Assembly: GCA_039654915.1 (NCBI GenBank)
Contig: CM077598.1
Coordinates: 74,800,041 to 74,864,040, forward strand
From: Aquilaria yunnanensis
Lineage: Eukaryota > Streptophyta > Magnoliopsida > Malvales > Thymelaeaceae
Direction of reading: 5' to 3'
Length of the DNA stretch: 64,000 nt
The notes beneath the pieces were generated by a model. That model was not told where the DNA came from, did no database searches, and saw only the letters and a list, made by a program, of their open reading frames with translations. Every line of letters starts with the position of its first letter. Within the stretch, counting starts at the first letter, position 1. Shown in pieces: positions 58,764 to 64,000 of this stretch. The position numbers were made by a program, and so were the translations under genes.

Positions 58764-61700
58764 ATGGTTTCCACAAGGAGAGCGGAACCACCCTGAAGGC
58801 CTCCTATTGATTCTAGGCAACAAAGAAATAGACCGAATAGAGGGAATTAGGGGCAACAAGGGGTACCAAACCTTGAAGTGCCTCAGGTTTGGTTAGAGCT
58901 TCAGAGGAACTTAGCTCTAATCAATGAAAACTTAATGAGGCTGATTCAAGCACAATAGTAGGGAGTCCAAGTGGGTCCAGCAAAACCAGTTCAAGATGCA
59001 TAGTAGTAACCAGAAGAGGATACTAGGAAAACATCTGAATATGTTCATTCTGGAAGGTTAGAAGATACAAGTGATGAGACCATTGTGGAGGAAGATGAGG
59101 ATAGGAGACATCCAAGAGGAAGAAGACTAAGGTTTGAGATTGGTTAGGTGTCTAGGACCAATCCCTTAGTCTATGACCATTCCTCCACCAGGAATGAGAT
59201 TGAGGAAGGCCATGAAAGAAGATCCAGGAGAAGGTAGAGAGATTATAGAGAGCATCACCATATAGAAGGCTCATACAGATCTAGGAGACATAGATCAAAG
59301 GATCTAGAAGGCCTAGATGAGGTCAGACTGTTGGAGAGGTTTCAAGGCCTAAGACCTTCACAGTTTAATGGAAGAGCTGGGCCAGAGAAAGCTGAGGAGT
59401 GGTTAATCTTCATTGAAACAATGTTTAAGAGGATGCCACTCAGGTCCACTAAGAGAGTGTCACTGGCTACTTACAATCTGGTAAGCAGTGCAAAGATATG
59501 GTGGAGGAGGACCAGAGATAGATATGTTGTCTAGAAGGGTAGAAAGCCAGGAAAATACATGGAAATGACTTGCCTAGAGTTCACACAGCTGTTTCAAGAG
59601 TAGTACATTAGTGATGCTATCAAGGATATGAAGCGAGCTGACTTTGATGCTCTAAGGTAGGAGAACCGTAGTGTCCTAGAGTATGAGCACAAATTCAATC
59701 AGTTGGTGAGGTATGCTCCTCAGTATCATGGACTGGAGGAGTTGAAGGCCAAAAGATTTGTCAGAGGCCTAAAGTTAAACATTAGAAAGGCTGTTAGAGC
59801 TTTTGGAGCAATTATATATTATGAAGTAGTGCAGAAAGCTCTATTAGTAGGGCAAGAAGAGTATGAGACTAAGTACTTTCCTAGTGGGCCAGGGGAAAGT
59901 AGTCAAGGAGGAGGCAAGCAAAAGAAGCCACTATATGGCAAGGGATTTTCCCAATAGTTCCCATTTTGGTGGTGAGGGCAAGGATAAGGAGAAGTTCCCT
60001 ACCTAAGATGCCCTAAATGTAATAAGTTTCATGGAAAGAAACCTTGCTATTTTGACACCCAAGCGTGTCTAAGATGTGGATCCATGGATCATTGGATCGA
60101 GGACTGCCCATAGGCTTAAAGGAGGGCAGAAAAGCAAGGTGTAGTAAGGCCTATTGAGGTAGGACCTAGAGGGGGGCACCTAGAGAGGGAGAACAAAGGC
60201 CAATTCCTCCAGTGCAGAGGCCTGGCAGTGTCTTCCAAGTAGAGGGGCCTGAGACATCAGAGCAGGGAAGAGCACTAAGAGGTAACATTTACCTTAATGG
60301 TATGCCTGTTAGTATTTTGTTTGATACTGGTGCATCTGGGTCTATAGTGGCTAGGAAATTTGTTGATGTCATGAAATTGCCTACTAAAATCATGCCTAAG
60401 ATATCCTTAGCGAAAATAGTAGGTAGTCAATGTCTTTTCACTAATGACCTAGCTAAGGATTGTGAGTTAGTAGTAGGAAAGACTAAGGTTATAACTAATC
60501 TGCTAGTGTTAGACATTCCTAAGTATGATTTAGTGTTGGGTATGAATTGGCTTGCTATGTATAGCATAAGAATTGATTGTGCTAGGAGGGAAATCACATT
60601 GCCTGATGGTGAAGTGAATGCATTAGTGAATTCTAAGGAATTAGTGTATGAAATGCATGGCATGGAGCTAGAGGTACTAGATGAGATACCTATGATTTCT
60701 GAGCATGATTACTGTTATGCATTGAATGAATTGCACTGTGATGAGGGAGTGGACAGAATACCTATAGTGAGGGACTTTCCACAAGTCTTTCCTAAAGACC
60801 TGCCAGGTATTCCTCTACAAAAGGAGATTGAATTTGAAATCAAGCTACCACCAGAAGCTAGTCCAATATCCATACCTTCTTAGAGAATGCCAATCACAGA
60901 GATGAATGATGAGCTCAGGAAACAACTTGATGAACTTCTTGAAAAAGGGTTCATAAGGCCAAGTGTTTCACCATGGGGAGCTCCTATTCTCTTTATGAAG
61001 AAGAAGGACGGATCGTTAAGACTATGCATTGACTACAGAAAGCTTAATGCAGTGGCTATCAGGAACAAGTATCCACTCCCTAGGATTGAGGATCTGTTTG
61101 ATGAACTCAAGGGAGCTAAAATATTCTCTAAGATAGATTTGAGATCTGGATACTTCCAGTTGAGAGCAAAGGAAGAGGACATTCCTAAGACTACATTCAG
61201 GACTAGATGTGGGCGTTATGAGTACACATTCATGCCATTTGGTTTGATTAATGCCACAGGTGCTTTTATAGACCTGATGAACAGGGTGTTCAGGCCAGAT
61301 TTGGACAAATTTGTTGTTGTTTCCATTGATGACATCCTAGTGTAGATAGCCGAAGTGCTATCACCCTAGTCAACCACCGACCACGGAAAAGGATTCCGGA
61401 GCGAGGGAAGTCATACACTTGAGGCACTCGACCTCGGTAGCCCGCCAATTCCAACTTCGGAAGCCAGCATAGCGCGTCCTTCGGGACGATGGCCAAACCA
61501 CCCTCGGGGAAAAGGACCGACCACCCCCTATGGGAAAAAGCCCCCCGAAGACAAATAGACCGAAGTTCTAACCGGACCCCCCGAAGTGAGACATCAACCA
61601 AAGGGACCTCAGTTGTATGGCAAGAGCCATTAAGGAGTCTCTGACACTCCGCTTACACAAGTCATCAACACGCCACCTCCAGGCATGCTCTGGCACGACG

Positions 61701-63250
61701 TCACCATCCAACGTCCTGTCACATAGGGCTACACCTACTCCAGCTCGCAACCCGAAGAGCCTGTAGATGACTAGGGGCCTCCACTCTTAGAAGTACGAAC
61801 ACCATCTAAACCATACACGTGCCGAACACGTGTCATCATCTGAAGGGGTCATCCTCTTCCTTTTATACAAGGGAAGTCATCACAGGGAAGGGGGCTTCCG
61901 GGAGGGGGTTCTTCGCCCGGAGGACCAAAAAGACAAGAGGATACTTTCCTCTCTCTGCCTGAATGCTCTCCCTTCAGCCCTCAGAAAGACACGCCAGGCA
62001 AGAGTCCCTTGTGCTTATTACTGAGTATCTCTCATTCTCACAGCACTGACTTGGGCGTCGGAGGTTCCCCCCCAGATATCCACCCCGGGGGCCTCCTAAC
62101 CCCTATTTTCTGAGTGTTTCAGCATGGTCTCCCTGAAGGATCTCCGCCCCAGGTTCTCTCCCATGCCGGGAGCCTTTCCCGTCCTCACCAGCCACAGTAT
62201 CAAAAGCTGCCTGCCTTCACTTCAAGTAACCCTCTCAGGGTACCTCCGTGTCCATCTAGGAGTCCCTGCGGCCCACTCCGTTGCACAACAGTAAAGATGC
62301 AGGCTCCACCTAACCGAACCCGCATCACTAGTGTATTCCAAGGATGAAAATGAACATGAACATTATCTAAAGGTTGTCCTAAAGACTCTATTGGAACATC
62401 AGCTTTACACCAAATTATCCAAGTGTGAATTCTGGATAGGGGAAGTGTCTTTCCTAGGATACATCATTGATGTACAAGTCCTTAAGGCAGACCTTGAAAA
62501 GGTCAAGGCAGTGTAAGAATGGGAAAGACCAAAGTCTGTAAAGGAAATTAGAAGTTTCCTAGGATTAGCTGGATACTTTAGAAGATTTGTATTAGGCTTT
62601 TTGCCTCGGTTCTTACTCATCTAACCAAGAAGGTTCAAAGATTTGAGAGGACTGAGAAATGTAAAGAGGATTTCAGGAGATAAAAAAGGTTCTTTTTATC
62701 AATCTTTTGCCTACAAGCAAGGATTACTGTACTTCAAGGACCAAATCTATATGCCTAAAGAACCATAGCCTATGTGAATAAAAGAAGAAGAGACTTGGAA
62801 TTTGAGGCTAGTGACAATGTTTGACTGAAAGTTCCACCAACCAAAGGCACTGGCAGAAGAACCAAGTTAGCTTGAAGATACATAGGTCCTTATGAGATCT
62901 CAGACAGAGTGGGCAAGGTAGCATACAGATTAAGTCTACCGCCAAGCATGTCAAGTGTTCATAATGTTTTTCACATCAGTATGCCTAAGAAGTGTCTATC
63001 GGACACAAAGCATGCTATTGCAGTGGAAGACATACAGTTGGAACCTAACTTGACATATGAAGAGAAACCTATAGCTATATTAGACAAGGGTGCCAGAAGG
63101 TTAAGAAACAAACTTATTCCTATGGTTAAACTTCAGTGGTCACACCTCTCCGAAAGAGAAGCAACCTAGGAAACTGAAAAAGACCTTACGGAACGGTATC
63201 CTAAAGATTACTCGAAGCTAAAGGCAAGTTTGGAGGGCCAAAATTTTTAA
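58764..63250 (+). pseudogene. Tekay-C gag-pol, decayed, with internal deletions
   Basis: ATG 58764 meets TGA after ten codons at the same place as Tekay-B. The gag capsid part is legible at 59331-59957, and a zinc knuckle around 60068 reads CLRCGSMDHWIEDC. Protease FDTGASGSIVARKFVDVMK is in a good open stretch (60212-60883). Reverse transcriptase is open from 60887 to the solo LTR at 61342 (IDDILV) and resumes at 62333 ([19 protein letters not shown]). After the start of RNase H two deletions (near 62680 and 62765) remove most of RNase H and integrase. The chromodomain-like C-terminus at 62909-63170 is legible (KLIPMVKLQWSHLSEREAT). Confidence 0.86.
61342..62327 (+). mobile_element. Tat-type solo LTR (family F) in Tekay-C reverse transcriptase
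   Basis: 986 bp with target duplication ctagt (61337-61341, 62328-62332). It starts GTAGATAGCCGAAGTGCTATC (terminus mutated) and ends CGCATCA. It has the Tat LTR hallmarks: G-box ACACGTGTC at 61826-61834, a TATA-like TTTATACA at 61862, and ACTTGGGCGTCGGAGG with the GC-rich stem-loop at about 62045-62100. It lacks the U5 frame seen in Tat-A to E (ATG at 62298 reads MQAPPNRTR). No internal region is present. Confidence 0.85.
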
Positions 63251-63262
63251 AAGGGGGAGGAT

Positions 63263-64000
63263 TGTTACCACCCCACAAAAAAAGGGAGAATTACAAATGT
63301 GTCATAATGGCTAAAATCCATTATATTGTGTAATTCTTATGATATTGATTTAAGTGTCGGGGGTAAAAGGCATGATCAACACCTCCTTAAAAGTGTTCCA
63401 AGTTGGTAACTTGGTCCTCATAAAAAGCCTTAAGGATTGCTTGTTTGCCAACCAACCTATGGACTTTTTTGTAAGATTTTGGAAATTTGGGTACTCAATT
63501 GCAAAACTTTCACAAAAGAGATCTGGAGAGTTATGGGAAGGATATGAATGGTATAAAAGTGTTATTGGAGGACCAAATTGCTTATAGAAGACAAGTATGG
63601 ACAAAGGAAACCACCAAAAGGCTTTAAGGACTTAAGTGTCTTATTGTGTGCCTATGGTTGTCCATGCTTATGACTTAAGTCAAATAGAAGTTTTGTTGGG
63701 TTATTCCATATAAGGGGGGCCGCTATGACATGGGATAAGGAGGTCAAACGTGGGCCAAGAGATTAAGGTAAAGAAACCAAGTTCTTGTAGCAAGGAAAAT
63801 GACATAGAGCTTGGTTAAGCTTGTTAAGTGTGTTTACCGCACTTAAGACCATATAAGTGTCCCTTCTTGGTCCTTATCTCCCAAATTTCAGCCTCCACCA
63901 GCAAAGAAGAAGCTAGCCCTCTCCTCCACAATTCCTCCATAGCCACCTGACCTTCAAACTAAAAAATACTTGCAATTGAAGTCAAGGAAGCACATTTTGA
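63263..64000 (+). repeat. Tekay-C 3' LTR (partial, runs off window)
   Basis: Begins TGTTACCACC after AAAAGGGGGAGGAT. The first ~85 bp form the same imperfect palindrome as in the other copies. About 1.7 kb of the LTR should lie beyond the window. Confidence 0.87.

Larger units (their letters stand above)
57985..64000 (+). mobile_element. Tekay-C element, truncated left, running off the window
   Basis: 5' LTR fragment 57985-58597 (ends GGGTAACA), intact iMet-type primer site at 58603, decayed gag-pol 58764-63250, polypurine tract just before 63263, 3' LTR 63263 to beyond the window end. Same family as Tekay-B. A Tat-type solo LTR interrupts reverse transcriptase (61342-62327). Confidence 0.87.

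Overview
The window is plant nuclear DNA made almost entirely of nested LTR retrotransposons. I found no host gene, tRNA, rRNA or CRISPR array. The content suggests a repeat-rich, probably heterochromatic region of a flowering plant. The evidence is Ty3/gypsy polyproteins of the Tat lineage (second, archaeal-type RNase H; antisense gene of the 'putative gypsy type transposon' kind) and of the chromovirus Tekay/Del type (tRNA-iMet primer site, CCHC gag, C-terminal chromodomain-like end). I cannot name the species.

Layout. 1-17906: an array of the Tat-A family. It has two 3.39-kb units (LTR, gag, protease, then 110 bp of inverted LTR end) followed by a full-length Tat-A element (6748-17906) with a 1404-codon uninterrupted zinc knuckle-to-integrase frame and an intact four-exon gene on the opposite strand. 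17907-18370: Tat-D protease remnant (minus). 18376-51546: one 2.4-kb Tekay-type solo LTR (target duplication gaagt), split by later insertions. These are Tekay-B (20000-38403, duplication tatgg), Tat-C (38605-49555, minus, cgtat) and an inverted 1.4-kb solo LTR (49950-51365, tgcat). Inside Tekay-B, the 5' LTR holds Tat-B (21256-28196, ctacc), whose own 5' LTR holds a 1.4-kb solo LTR (21572-22987, gacct). Its 3' LTR holds another (35396-36813, gatga). 51552-54113: rest of Tat-D (gag and LTR, minus), itself inserted in an older plus-strand Tat-E relic (54114-55906). 55911-57643: a partial Tat-E LTR, then unclassified sequence. 57644-64000: a truncated 1.4-kb LTR, then decayed Tekay-C with a Tat-type solo LTR (61342-62327) in its reverse transcriptase.

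How the parts work together. In Tat elements the plus transcript starts in the 5' LTR (G-box, then TATA box) and encodes gag, protease, reverse transcriptase, RNase H and integrase. A convergent transcript from its own G-box/TATA promoter near the 3' LTR encodes a protein with a Transposase_28-like N-terminus and a coiled-coil C-terminus. The two converge on an array of short stem-loop repeats. The antisense gene, with three introns whose splice sites and reading phases agree between Tat-A and Tat-C, is the most interesting biology here. In Tat-C it has kept its frame except for one nonsense codon, while the polymerase genes have been wrecked by deletions. The other notable items are the tandem array with inverted LTR tips and the complete nesting history read from target-site duplications.
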